A stretch of 64,000 nt of DNA from Streptomyces exfoliatus (GTDB lineage Bacteria > Actinomycetota > Actinomycetes > Streptomycetales > Streptomycetaceae), in NCBI RefSeq assembly GCF_000725545.1, contig NZ_JNZP01000012.1, positions 1 to 64,000 on the forward strand, read 5' to 3'. Below, piece after piece: positions 1 to 8,496 of this stretch (position 1 is the first letter of the stretch; each line of letters begins with the position of its first letter). The notes under the pieces were generated by a model that saw only the letters and a program-made list of their open reading frames with translations, was not told where the DNA came from and made no database searches. The position numbers and the translations under genes were made by a program.

Positions 1-148
1 GCCGCACTCCCGCGGCCCGGCACTCCTTCAAGCTACGAGCGGCCCCACCGGCCGTGTTGACCTCCGGCGCCCAGGGGTTGGCACCACAGCGCACAACCGA
101 CTGGGAACCCCGCCCGGACGGGCCGCCGCACTGCGATGTCAGACTTAC

Positions 149-661
149 GTGACAGCAGACTCGCTGAGGAGACGGGGTGGGCGCATAGAGCGCATCGGTG
201 GACTGTTGACGGGCTGCGGGCCCTCGGTGGTGGAAGCGCTCACGACCGCCGGCTGGAGAGCGGGGCGACGGATCGACACTGACACCTGGACACGGCGACT
301 TGCGGCGGCTGGGTTCGAGTTCAACGACGTGGCGACAGCGATCTGGGCAGAGTTCGGCGCACTGACGATCTCGAGTTCGCCGACTCGAGTCCCTTCCTCT
401 TCGCTGCACGTGGATCCCGTCGACGCCTGTATCGACGCGTCCGAGGAGGCTCGGAGACTGAGGCGCCGATACGGGGAGAACTACAGCCCTCTGGGGATGT
501 GGTCCATCCAGTACAGGTCATACGTGGCGGCGAGCGGGCGTGTCCTCGCCATGGGACCGGGCGTCCAGTGGCACCTGGGCGCCAGCTTCGCAGAGGCACT
601 GACCTACGTGGTGGACGGCGACGGCGGCGCCGATCGCACCGAGCGGTCAGCCTGGCCGTGA
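149..661 (+). CDS. SUKH-3 domain immunity-type protein
   Basis: The 170-residue protein has the SUKH-3 pattern: a short N-terminal helix followed by AGWRAGRRIDTDTW, a hydrophobic stretch ending FGALTI, and a C-terminal SPLGMWSIQYRSYV segment leading to LGASFAEAL. SUKH proteins are known as immunity proteins against polymorphic toxins, and many in Streptomyces are solitary. The start is a GTG with no strong ribosome binding site; an in-frame start nearer the conserved part is possible. Any partner toxin would lie left of the window. The family call comes from motif resemblance, and the function is inferred from the family only. Confidence 0.75.
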   Translation: MTADSLRRRGGRIERIGGLLTGCGPSVVEALTTAGWRAGRRIDTDTWTRRLAAAGFEFNDVATAIWAEFGALTISSSPTRVPSSSLHVDPVDACIDASEEARRLRRRYGENYSPLGMWSIQYRSYVAASGRVLAMGPGVQWHLGASFAEALTYVVDGDGGADRTERSAWP

Positions 662-1156
662 CGAGGTAGCGAGGCAAGCGCGCATGGCCACGGAGGAAGA
701 AGGACCTTCGGCCTTGACGGGACCAGCCTGACTCCTCCCACGACTGTCGTTCCGATTGCCGGGCAGAATCGGCCGACCACAGCTACCAGTTCGGTGATCG
801 GATCGGGAAGAGCTCGCTTCAGATGCGGGGAGCCTCTTCCATCCTCAGCTTGAGCCGGCCAGATGGAGGGTGAGGACGGCTCGGACGAGGCTGGTGATTC
901 GGGTCGTCGAGCAGCGGAGCCTGCGGAGGATCCGCTCATCCCGTTCGTCGTCCGGCACACCTCGCGCATGCCTCTCCCTCCCATGAAATGCCGTCCGACA
1001 TGGGCGGGGGCGGTCAGCCATGGCCGCGATCAGTTGAGCAGGAAGGTTGCAGACCGGCTCACGACGGCACCCGGATGAGCCGGGCGGACGGACCTCGTTG
1101 CCCCGCGAGAAGGGCTCTGCAGAAGAAGCTGTGGGCCCTGCGAGGCGCCAGGCCAG
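662..1156. other. intergenic, no supported gene
   Basis: About 500 bases separate the SUKH-3 gene from the next small gene. Reading frames exist on both strands, but they are rich in Arg, Ser and Pro, lack domain-like composition and overlap one another. I see no RNA gene, clear hairpin or repeat here. Confidence 0.5.
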
Positions 1157-1357
1157 TCACCTGCCCTTTTTGTTGAACCATCCGAGCGACTGGGCGACGG
1201 ACGCGCCCATAACGAGGATGCCGAGAGGAACGACCGTGAACCAGGTGGCATCGGCTTTCATGGCCGCGAGCAGGGCGATGGCGCCGAGGGCCAGCGCGAG
1301 GAGCACGAGCATGCCCAGAAGGACTCGAATCTTGGAAACCAACGGAGGACTCTCCAA
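1157..1357 (-). CDS. small two-helix membrane protein
   Basis: A 66-residue protein with two hydrophobic segments, roughly residues 10-32 (LLGMLVLLALALGAIALLAA) and 40-58 (FTVVPLGILVMGASVAQSL), ending in a basic tail NKKGR. The composition is that of a genuine short integral membrane protein, unlike the overlapping frames. Such proteins are common in streptomycetes and mostly uncharacterised. It stands alone, with no operon partner. I do not recognise a named family. Confidence 0.6.
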   Translation of the reverse strand: MESPPLVSKIRVLLGMLVLLALALGAIALLAAMKADATWFTVVPLGILVMGASVAQSLGWFNKKGR

Positions 1358-1698
1358 TGTTCAGGCGCGGCTCTATGGACCAGACAGCGTTCGCTACCTG
1401 TTGAACAGCTGGCGACGGTTGCGCAGTTGGGGAGTCAGCAAGCTCCCCGGCGTGACACCACGGCTCCGTCATGAAGCTCATGGAGTGAGTCTGCCAACGC
1501 CGCGTTCCCGAGGCGTCAGTAGAAATACGTAATCGAAGACGTTGGTCACCGGTCGGCCCGGGGCGGGGCAGCGGCCAGCCGTACAGTGAGCCATTACCAA
1601 TCTCGCCTGTTGGATGGCCAGTTGGCCCCGACGGACGGATGAAGCCCCTGGTGGATGGGTTTTCGTATGCCCGGCAACGACCCCCGTCTGACGCTACG
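1358..1698. other. intergenic, no supported gene
   Basis: Roughly 340 bases upstream of the small membrane gene and beyond the end of a decayed reading frame. I see no gene with credible composition, and no clear promoter or repeat. Confidence 0.4.
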
Positions 1699-2013
1699 TC
1701 ACCGAGGCCGTCGGGCTCCGGCGATGTTCAGCAGGGCACGCCCAATGATCACGCACTGCACGAGGACAACGCCCCCGAGAGGAACCCGCTTGATCCATCG
1801 GGGAACCCGGTTGAACTTCCCGGCTGTCGCGAGCAACCGAGCGCCGGCCAACAACGTCCCGGTCAAGGCCACTTCGACGAGCAGATGGAGCGCCCCTCCG
1901 GCTGCGGGCGGGTCCGCGTGGTCGATTTCCTCGGTCGGCGGTGCAGGTCACGGGGTGAGCAGTCTCGCCTCGTGGTTGATCACGGTGTTGCCTTGCCTTA
2001 CTACCGCCTCCAT
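1699..2013 (-). pseudogene. possible decayed small membrane-protein gene with in-frame TGA
   Basis: In one minus-strand frame the codons have strong G/C third positions and protein-like content: MEAVVRQGNTVINHEARLL, then TGA (1948-1950), then PAPPTEEIDHADPPAAGG, then two hydrophobic stretches (LHLLVEVALTGTLLAGARLL and VVLVQCVIIGRALLNIA), ending at a TGA at 1699. The same frame continues on both sides of the internal stop, which fits a single nonsense mutation. It could instead be a short 21-codon gene followed by an unrelated frame lacking a start. The family is not recognised. Confidence 0.35.
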
Positions 2014-2227
2014 GTCGTGCAGGCGGTGGTGGCGCTGGCGAGCCCTGTGCGGCAGCGGGACGTCTGGCTCGACCTCGATGGGTTCGAGGGGCTTCGCTCT
2101 TCGGCAGGGAGAGGAGCACTCGTCGGGCCGGCAGGCCGATGTCCTCCACGGCCCCGGACCGTTCGATCGCCGCGACGGTGCCGGACAGGATGTCGTCGCG
2201 TGCAGGGGATCTCGCAGGGCCGGTCCG

Positions 2228-2800
2228 TCACAGGTCCCGGAGCACGGGTGTCCTGAGCAGGTCCTCCAACCCGGCCCACTCGAAGAGACAGACGGCCAGT
2301 ACGGCGTGGTCCGTGGGGTTCGGCAGCCTCCAATGATTGCTGAAGGAACGGGATCCGACCTCCTCACCCTGCTCGACAAGACGGAGGCCGAACGCGCGCG
2401 GCGCGATCCGGACGTCGATCGTGGGTCCTTCGTACGTGACCGATCGGCGAGAGCGCCGTAGCCCGGACGTGCCGGTGAAACGGAACGGTTCCCCGTTCGC
2501 CTCTCCCTCGTACCCCTTCCCGAGCCTCCACCGCAGCCGCAGCCGCAGCGGCTCTGGCACGAGCCGGTGCACCTTCAGCGTGACCTCTCCGTCCCGCAGG
2601 GACACCGTCCAGCTCTCCACCGCATCGGCGTGGTCCTCCGGACGGGTCCGTGGTCCTCGTTCCCGGACCAGGGTCACCTCGCCGCGAGGAGTAGTACACC
2701 TCGCATAGACCTCGGCGGCGACCGCCGGGTTCCTCCACTCCACGAACGTCATCTCTCGACTCACGCGAAAGTCGGCCATCCACGCCCCCCAGCGGTTCAC
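2228..2800 (-). CDS. conserved-type hypothetical protein
   Basis: A 190-residue soluble protein with no signal peptide or membrane segment and no motif I recognise. It is rich in alternating charged and hydrophobic residues typical of beta sheet (WTVSLRDGEVTLKVHRLV, DVRIAPRAFGLRLVEQGEEV). The GTG at 2800 is preceded by GAGAAG; an ATG seven codons later (2779) is an equally good start. It is not closely coupled to a neighbour. Length and codon use support a real gene. Confidence 0.6.
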   Translation of the reverse strand: MNRWGAWMADFRVSREMTFVEWRNPAVAAEVYARCTTPRGEVTLVRERGPRTRPEDHADAVESWTVSLRDGEVTLKVHRLVPEPLRLRLRWRLGKGYEGEANGEPFRFTGTSGLRRSRRSVTYEGPTIDVRIAPRAFGLRLVEQGEEVGSRSFSNHWRLPNPTDHAVLAVCLFEWAGLEDLLRTPVLRDL

Positions 2801-2912
2801 TTCTCGATTCCGGCCACGCCAGTATCACTGCATCACCACAGAGCGCGCCGTACGCGTGTACGGGTACGTGAAGGACTCCCGACGGCCGCGGCGCGGGGCT
2901 GACGGAGGCCCG

Positions 2913-4358
2913 TCAGTCGTCGGCCGGGCGGAGGAAGGCGGCGCCGATGGAGCGGGCCGTCTCCTCGATCTCGTCCTGGTTCTCGTCCTCCGCCGTGAAC
3001 AGGACCATGCCGATGCTGCCCTTGTCTCCCCAGATGCACATCGCCCGGGGCGTTCCGGTGGTCGCCTCGGTGTAGCGGAGGCACCGCATCCAGCCTCCGT
3101 ACGGGCCCGCGCCGGCCCGCCAGGTGTCGTGGACGACTCCGACACCTGCCGTGATCGAGGGGACGATCCCACCGTCCTCGAACAGGTACGACTCCCGCAT
3201 CTCGTGGAAGTCTCCGGTCGCCACACCGACCAGGTACTCGGCGGCGGCGTCGCGTGCGGCGTCCTCGGCGACGTACACCCGGGCCATGGTCTCCGCCGCC
3301 CTGCGGTCGGGCAGGGCGGCGAACGGGTCGTACTGCTCGCGGAGCTCGAATCCCTCCAGGCCCCGGAAGGTGTCGTGGGCGACGATGTCGTAGCGGGGGT
3401 ACGCGAGGGAAGAGGCGTACACCGCTGTGCCGACGCCCAGGACGAGGACGACTCCGACCGCGCCGAGGACGTATTCGCGCAGGGTCATGCGCGGCACCGG
3501 CGGCAGCGCGGGCGGCCCGAACCCGTCGCCCCCGGCATCCGCTTCGCTGTCCCGTGCGGGTTCGTTCACCGCCGCGACCATCCGCTCGGCAGCCCGCTCG
3601 CGGGCGGCGAGGAGCTGCTTGCGGAGGACGAGGAAAGGCAGCCCCGTCAGCAGCCACACACCCGCCACCACGCCGTACGGCACCGCCGACGGGACGGTGA
3701 GACGCAGGACGGCGAGCAGCGCGACGACCGTACCGACCGCGCAGCGGTATTCGGGGCTCCGGAGAAGGAGCAGACGCAACCACGTCCGGCCGGGGGCGGC
3801 GAGGGCTGCCGTGGTCTCGGCGAGGACGGCGAGCCGCAGGTCGCGCGGGGCGGCGGCGGCCCAGTGGGCGGCCTGGGCGGCGGCGGCCCCGGGCGTGGGC
3901 GCGCCGGCGAAGACCCGGCCCGCGTCGAACGACTGCATCCGGCGCACCGAAGCGGTGTTCTTGGCGTCGGCGGACACGGAGCTTCCCGCGGCCTCGGCGC
4001 GCGACAACTCCACGGAGTACGGCGCGATCTCGCGCAGGCGGGCGAGGAGCGTGACGCTCCGGGCGTTCCGCGCCGGGCGGTCCACCGCGTCGGTTCCGGC
4101 GCAGAGCTCCGCGTACCCGGCCAGCAGACCTATGTCGTCAGGGAAGGCGTCGAGTCCCTCGCGGAAGACCCGCTCGGCGGCGTCATCGTGGTCGTCGTCG
4201 TCCTCGGCCATGTGGGCGCGGGCGAGCGCGAGGAGGAGCCCGGCATCGGGTCCTTCCGTGTCGAGCGCGCTCCGCGCGACGGTCCGCGCCTCGGCCGCCC
4301 GGCCGGCCGCGACCAGCGCGTCGACCCGCTCGCTTACATCGTCACTGGTGTCGTTCAA
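2913..4358 (-). CDS. TPR-like membrane protein of unknown function
   Basis: A 481-residue protein. Residues 1-110 are Ala/Arg/Asp-rich helical repeats resembling tetratricopeptide repeats (VDALVAAGRAAEARTVARSA, VFREGLDAFPDDIGLLAGYA). Two hydrophobic segments follow around residues 205-245 (TVVALLAVLRLTVP and VAGVWLLTGLPFLVL), and one near 300 (EYVLGAVGVVLVLGVGTAVY). The C-terminal ~170 residues form an exported domain ending in a stretch around GWMRCLRYTEATTGTPRAMCIWGDKGSIGMV, whose two Cys could pair. It is transcribed away from the ion-channel gene. Topology is inferred from hydrophobicity; no enzymatic motif is seen. Confidence 0.7.
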   Translation of the reverse strand: MNDTSDDVSERVDALVAAGRAAEARTVARSALDTEGPDAGLLLALARAHMAEDDDDHDDAAERVFREGLDAFPDDIGLLAGYAELCAGTDAVDRPARNARSVTLLARLREIAPYSVELSRAEAAGSSVSADAKNTASVRRMQSFDAGRVFAGAPTPGAAAAQAAHWAAAAPRDLRLAVLAETTAALAAPGRTWLRLLLLRSPEYRCAVGTVVALLAVLRLTVPSAVPYGVVAGVWLLTGLPFLVLRKQLLAARERAAERMVAAVNEPARDSEADAGGDGFGPPALPPVPRMTLREYVLGAVGVVLVLGVGTAVYASSLAYPRYDIVAHDTFRGLEGFELREQYDPFAALPDRRAAETMARVYVAEDAARDAAAEYLVGVATGDFHEMRESYLFEDGGIVPSITAGVGVVHDTWRAGAGPYGGWMRCLRYTEATTGTPRAMCIWGDKGSIGMVLFTAEDENQDEIEETARSIGAAFLRPADD

Positions 4359-4596
4359 GAGTCCCCACCCCTGGTACAGCGGGCCGGACTGACGCGGCCG
4401 CGACCGTCACTATCACCCGGACCGGAATTCTGGTCAACCAGTGATCTGCGCCTCTGACCTCACCTCTTGTCGTGCTGCAGGGTGTAAACGGATTCGTCCG
4501 CGTGCACGGCGTCCGTCCGAGCGGGCAGGCTGCGCCACCGGGATGAAATCACCGGCCGGGAGGGGGCTTCACGGACCGGGCGGGAAAGGTGACCCA

Positions 4597-5508
4597 ATGG
4601 CCTGGATCGCGACGCCGTTGGGCGCCCTCATGGTGCTGCTCATCCTCCGGGACGTCTTCCACACGCTCTGGCACCCCACCCGTCACGGCGGTCTGAGCCG
4701 GCTCGTGATGCGGGGCATGTGGCGCCTTTCGGCCCACCGCGGCGCACGGTGGCGCCCTGCCGGGCTCGCGGGCCCGCTCGGCATGGTCATGGTGGTCGCC
4801 GTCTGGGCGCTGACGGTGGCCGTGGGGTGGGGGCTCGTGTACTGGCCCCACATGCCGGAGGACTTCTCGTACGCGGCGGGGCTCGACCCGACCGAGCACG
4901 CGAGTCCGGGGGACGCCCTGTACGTCTCCCTGGTCACCCTCGCCACGCTCGGCCTCGGCGACATCGCGCCGGCCACGGGCTGGCTGCGCGTCCTCGCTCC
5001 TCTGGAGGCCCTCGTGGGCTTCGCGCTGCTGTCGGCGACCGTGGCCTGGAACCTCGGGATCTACCCCGCCCTCGCCCGTCGCAGGGCGTTGGCGCTGCGG
5101 CTGTCCCACGTACGCCGCAGCCGGGCCGACGCGCGGGCGCTCGACTCCGACGGCGGCGCGGCGATCCTCGACGGGCTCGCCTCCGCCCTGGCCACCGCCA
5201 CCGTCGACTTCCTGCAGTACGCCGAGTCGTACTACTTCCATGACGCGGACGAGGACACGGCGCTCCCGCGACAGCTCGGCCACGCCCTCGGCCTCGCGGA
5301 TCAGGCCGAGGAAGCGCGGCACCCCGACGTCAGGCTCTCCGCGTCGGTCCTGCGCCGGGCGCTGGAAGACCTCGCGACCGTGCTCGACGCACGCTTCCTG
5401 CGTGCGGGAGGGGGCCCGGAGGAGGTCTTCGCCGCCTACGCCGAGGACCATGGGCAGCTCTGGGAGCCGGACGGCCCTCCCCCGGCCGGTGGAGGCCGGC
5501 GGTCCTGA
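4597..5508 (+). CDS. two-transmembrane potassium-channel-like protein
   Basis: The start is the ATG at 4597, 8-12 bases after GGAAAGGTGA; an upstream in-frame ATG at 4441 would add a non-hydrophobic, implausible tail. The protein is 303 residues. It has hydrophobic segments at the N-terminus (TPLGALMVLLILRDV), a long one around residues 60-85, then a pore loop SLVTLATLGLGDIAP and a following helix LEALVGFALLSATVAWNLGIY. TLGLGD stands where canonical K+ channels have TVGYGD. The C-terminal ~150 residues are a soluble, helical cytoplasmic domain. Ion-channel family membership is likely; selectivity cannot be read from sequence because the filter is non-canonical. Confidence 0.8.
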   Translation: MAWIATPLGALMVLLILRDVFHTLWHPTRHGGLSRLVMRGMWRLSAHRGARWRPAGLAGPLGMVMVVAVWALTVAVGWGLVYWPHMPEDFSYAAGLDPTEHASPGDALYVSLVTLATLGLGDIAPATGWLRVLAPLEALVGFALLSATVAWNLGIYPALARRRALALRLSHVRRSRADARALDSDGGAAILDGLASALATATVDFLQYAESYYFHDADEDTALPRQLGHALGLADQAEEARHPDVRLSASVLRRALEDLATVLDARFLRAGGGPEEVFAAYAEDHGQLWEPDGPPPAGGGRRS

Positions 5509-5598
5509 GCGGGGGCGGAGCAGACGGTCCTGGGCGCGAGCAGGCGGTCCTGGGCCGGAGCGGGGGTTCCGAGCCGGAGCGCGGTTTCCGTCCGGCCG

Positions 5599-5841
5599 TC
5601 AGGTTCCCTTGCGGAGGACTCGGGTGATCTCCATGCTCTCGGCGGCCGTGAGCCGTCCCTCGCAGGGGACGCCCGGGGCGTTCGCCAGATCCAGGCCGTA
5701 CGGGTCGACCGCCGCTTCGACGAGTTCGGCGAACTCGTCGAACTCGTCGACGGCCAGGCGGCCCTGCCGCCACGCGCTGACCCAGGTGACGGCGACGATC
5801 AGCAGGGCCGGGGCGGCTCCCACAGCCTGAGCCCGGAACAA
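5599..5841 (-). CDS. small membrane-anchored hypothetical protein
   Basis: An 80-residue protein with one N-terminal hydrophobic segment (AAPALLIVAVTWVSAW, about residues 9-24) followed by a soluble acidic domain (LAVDEFDEFAELVEAAVDPYGLD). The composition fits a real small gene better than the overlapping plus-strand frames. It lies between the ion-channel gene and the start of the steroid cluster. No family is recognised. Confidence 0.5.
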   Translation of the reverse strand: MFRAQAVGAAPALLIVAVTWVSAWRQGRLAVDEFDEFAELVEAAVDPYGLDLANAPGVPCEGRLTAAESMEITRVLRKGT

Positions 5842-5933
5842 GTCGCGTCACCTTCCCGGTGAGCGGGAGAGCCGCCCGGAGGAGGGTCCCTCGGGTCGGG
5901 TCCGTCGGGTCGGGACGCCGCGTGGGGCCGCCG

Positions 5934-6845
5934 TCAGCGTGTCCCGTACACGGGCTGCGGCGGCTCCGCGTCCGCGAGCAGCTTCAGCGCAGCCTCGCCC
6001 GCCTCCGCCGGTGTCCAGCGCGCGCCCTTGTCGGCCGTCGGGCCCGGGCGCCAGCCCTCCATGACGGTGATCCGGCCGCCCTCGGTCTCGAAGACCCGGC
6101 CCGTCACTCCGGCCGAGGCGGCGGAGCCCAGCCAGACGACGAGCGGGGAGACGTTCTCCGGGGCCATCGCGTCGAAGGCGCCCTTCTCGGGGGCGGCCAT
6201 CGCCTCGGCGAAGGTCCGCTCGGTCATCCGGGTGCGGGCGGCGGGGGCGATCGCGTTGACCTGGACCCCGTAGCGGGCGGTCTCGGCGGCGGCGACGAGG
6301 GTCAGGCCGACGATGCCGGCCTTGGCGGCGGCGTAGTTGCCCTGGCCGACGCTGCCGAGGAGGCCCGCGCCGGAGCTGGTGTGGATCACCCGCGCCTCGG
6401 GCCTCCGGCCGGCCTTGGCCTCGGCGCGCCAGTGCGCGGTGGCGTACTTGAGCGGCAGGAAGTGCCCTTTGAGGTGGACGCGCATGACGGCGTCCCATGC
6501 GTCCTCGTCGAGGTTGACGAGCATGCGGTCGCGCAGGAACCCGGCGTTGTTGACGAGGGTGTCGACGCGGCCGAAGGTCTCCAGGGCGATGGTGATCAGC
6601 GAGGCCGCGCCGTCGGGGGTGGCGATGTCGCCTCCGTGGGCGACGGCCTCTCCGCCGGCCGCCCTGATCTCGTCGACGACCCGCTGGGCGGGTCCGCTCT
6701 CCCCTCCGCTGCCGTCCGGGGCGACTCCGAGGTCGTTGACGACGACCTCGGCGCCCTCGGCGGCGAAGGCGAGCGCGTGCGCGCGGCCGAGCCCGCGCCC
6801 GGCTCCGGTGACGATCACGACGCGTCCGTTGCACAGTCCTGGCAT
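5934..6845 (-). CDS. SDR oxidoreductase of the HIP steroid cluster (Rv3548c-like)
   Basis: A 303-residue classical short-chain dehydrogenase. It has the nucleotide-binding TGAGRGLGRAHA near residue 12, a 17-beta-HSD4-like insertion (VAPDGSGGESGPAQ) before the second strand, NNAG, and a Ser-Tyr-Lys active site in SSGAGLLGSVGQGNYAAAKAG. The C-terminal TGRVFETEGGRITVMEGW resembles 3-hydroxyacyl-CoA dehydrogenases of the HSD17B4 group. The start at ATG 6845 follows GAAAGGACC; longer N-terminal extensions are Arg/Pro-rich and unlikely. It is downstream of a second SDR in the same order as Rv3549c-Rv3548c, which suggests a dehydrogenase step on CoA-thioester intermediates. The exact substrate is unproven. 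Confidence 0.85.
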   Translation of the reverse strand: MPGLCNGRVVIVTGAGRGLGRAHALAFAAEGAEVVVNDLGVAPDGSGGESGPAQRVVDEIRAAGGEAVAHGGDIATPDGAASLITIALETFGRVDTLVNNAGFLRDRMLVNLDEDAWDAVMRVHLKGHFLPLKYATAHWRAEAKAGRRPEARVIHTSSGAGLLGSVGQGNYAAAKAGIVGLTLVAAAETARYGVQVNAIAPAARTRMTERTFAEAMAAPEKGAFDAMAPENVSPLVVWLGSAASAGVTGRVFETEGGRITVMEGWRPGPTADKGARWTPAEAGEAALKLLADAEPPQPVYGTR

Positions 6846-6870
6846 GGCTGGGTCCTTTCGATGGGTGGGG

Positions 6871-7647
6871 TCAGTGGTGGGCGGTGGACGCGTCCAGGAA
6901 CGCCGGACGTTCCCCGCCACCGTGTACGGACAGGCTGGCGCCGCTGATGTAGGCGGCGCGGTCGGAGGCGAGGAAGACGCAGGCGGCGCCGATGTCGGCG
7001 GGCTCGGCGAGCCGGCCGAGCGGCACGGTGCGGCCGACGGCGGCGAGGCCGTCCTCGTCCCCGTAGTGCAGGTGGGACAGCTCGGTGCGCACCATGCCGA
7101 GGACGAGCGTGTTCACCCGGATCCGCGGCGCCCACTCCACCGCCATGGACCGGGCGAGGCTGTCCAGGCCCGCCTTGGCGGCTCCGTAGGCCGCGGTGCC
7201 CGGTGACGGGCGGGTGCCGCTGACGCTGCCGATCATGACGATGGCCCCTCCCCCGCTCTGATGGCGCATCACCTCGTACGCGGCGAGGGAGGCGGTCAGG
7301 GGGGCGAGGAGGTTCAGCTCGACGACCCGGGCCTGCCGCTCGGCTCCCCCGTCGCCGAGCATCCGGTACGGGGTTCCCCCGGCGTTGTTGACGAGGAGGT
7401 CCAGCCGTCCGTGGTCGTCGCGCACCCGGGCGAAGAAGTCTCCGACGGCCGCCGGGTCGCGCAGGTCGACGGGGAGGAAGCGGGCCGTGCGCCCGTCCGC
7501 CTCGACGGGCGTGTCGGGGGGCCGCCGGGCGCAGGTCACGACCTCCGCGCCGGCTTCGAGCAGAGCCCTGGTGATTCCGGCTCCGACGCCGCGTGTGCCG
7601 CCGGTGACGACGGCGACGGATCCCGACAGATCGGTGATGACTGCCAA
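6871..7647 (-). CDS. SDR oxidoreductase of the HIP steroid cluster (Rv3549c-like)
   Basis: A 258-residue classical SDR: VTGGTRGVGAGI for cofactor binding, DLLVNNAGG, Ser in IGSVSGTRPSPG, and the YGAAKAGL Tyr/Lys pair. It starts with TTG at 7647, preceded at good spacing by GGGAGGTG; no ATG or GTG fits the conserved N-terminus better. It is the first gene of a two-gene minus-strand operon, divergent from echA20 across a 78-base region holding a KstR2-like palindrome. By position it corresponds to Rv3549c of the KstR2 regulon. Its individual reaction is not established from sequence. Confidence 0.85.
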   Translation of the reverse strand: MAVITDLSGSVAVVTGGTRGVGAGITRALLEAGAEVVTCARRPPDTPVEADGRTARFLPVDLRDPAAVGDFFARVRDDHGRLDLLVNNAGGTPYRMLGDGGAERQARVVELNLLAPLTASLAAYEVMRHQSGGGAIVMIGSVSGTRPSPGTAAYGAAKAGLDSLARSMAVEWAPRIRVNTLVLGMVRTELSHLHYGDEDGLAAVGRTVPLGRLAEPADIGAACVFLASDRAAYISGASLSVHGGGERPAFLDASTAHH

Positions 7648-7690
7648 GGGACACCTCCCGCAGCGGGCGAACCGCTGCTATCTTCCGCCT

Positions 7691-7704
7691 AACAAACGTT
7701 TGGT
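7691..7704. promoter_or_regulatory. KstR2-like operator in the SDR/echA20 divergent promoter
   Basis: AACAAACGTTTGGT is a near-perfect inverted repeat centred between the divergent SDR and echA20 genes. Read on the minus strand with flanks it is CCACCAAACGTTTGTTAGG, which matches the element at 15097-15113 (CTACCAAACACTTGTTAGG) at 16 of 19 positions. Both fit the shape of the published mycobacterial KstR2 box (AnCAAGnnCTTGnT, as I recall it). kstR2 itself is in the cluster. Confidence 0.7.
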
Positions 7705-7725
7705 GGAAAGGTAGCTGATCCGCTC

Positions 7726-8496
7726 ATGGGTGTCTCCACCTCAGTCCCCGACGAAGGCGTCGCCGTCGTCACCGTCGACTTCCCGCCGGTCAACGCCCTC
7801 CCCGTACAAGGCTGGTACGACCTGGCCGCCGCGGTGCGCGCCACGGGCGCCGATCCCCGCGTGCGCTGCGTCGTGCTCGCCTCCGAGGGCCGGGGCTTCA
7901 ACGCAGGCGTCGACATCAAGGAGATCCAGCGCACCGCCGGGCACGACGCCCTCCTGGGCGCCAACCGCGGTTGCTACGAGGCGTTCGCCGCGGTCTACGA
8001 CTGCGAGGTGCCGGTGGTCGCCGCCGTGCACGGCTTCTGCCTCGGCGGCGGCATCGGCCTGGCCGGCAACGCCGACGCGATCGTCGCCTCCGAGGACGCC
8101 ACCTTCGGCCTGCCCGAGCTGGACCGGGGCGCGCTCGGCGCGGCCACCCACCTGGCCCGGCTCGTCCCCCAGCAGCTGATGCGGGCCCTGTACTACACCT
8201 CGCGCACGGTCACCGCGGAGGAGCTGCACCGGCACGGCTCGGTGTGGCGGGTCGTCCCGCGCGAGCGCCTGCGCGAAGCCGCGCTCGACCTCGCGCGGGA
8301 GATCGCCGCCAAGGACGGACAGCTGATCCGGCTCGCGAAGGCCGCGATCAACGGCATCGATCCGGTGGACGTCCGCCGCAGCTACCGCTTCGAACAGGGC
8401 TTCACCTTCGAGGCCAACCTCAGCGGCGTCGCCGACCGGGTCCGCGACACGTTCGCCAAGGACGGCGCCGTCGACAAGAGCGAGGAGGAGTCGTGA
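7726..8496 (+). CDS. echA20: EchA20-type steroid ring hydrolase (crotonase fold)
   Basis: A 256-residue crotonase-superfamily protein. It has FNAGVDIKEI as first oxyanion-hole strand and VHGFCLGGGIGLAGNAD as the second, with GLPELDRGALG beyond it. In M. tuberculosis EchA20 (Rv3550) is a CoA-dependent hydrolase that opens a ring of the HIEC-CoA intermediate during degradation of steroid rings C and D. The gene lies immediately upstream of ipdAB, as in mycobacteria, and shares a 4-base GTGA overlap with ipdA. The ATG start has GGAAAGG upstream. It is likely repressed by KstR2 through the palindrome just before it. Confidence 0.88.
   Translation: MGVSTSVPDEGVAVVTVDFPPVNALPVQGWYDLAAAVRATGADPRVRCVVLASEGRGFNAGVDIKEIQRTAGHDALLGANRGCYEAFAAVYDCEVPVVAAVHGFCLGGGIGLAGNADAIVASEDATFGLPELDRGALGAATHLARLVPQQLMRALYYTSRTVTAEELHRHGSVWRVVPRERLREAALDLAREIAAKDGQLIRLAKAAINGIDPVDVRRSYRFEQGFTFEANLSGVADRVRDTFAKDGAVDKSEEES

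Noticed and set aside
1639..2461. Plus-strand frames of 205 and 268 codons
   Set aside because: Composition is dominated by Arg, Ser and Pro, with poor third-position bias. They overlap the minus-strand gene at 2228-2800 and a better-looking minus-strand decayed frame.
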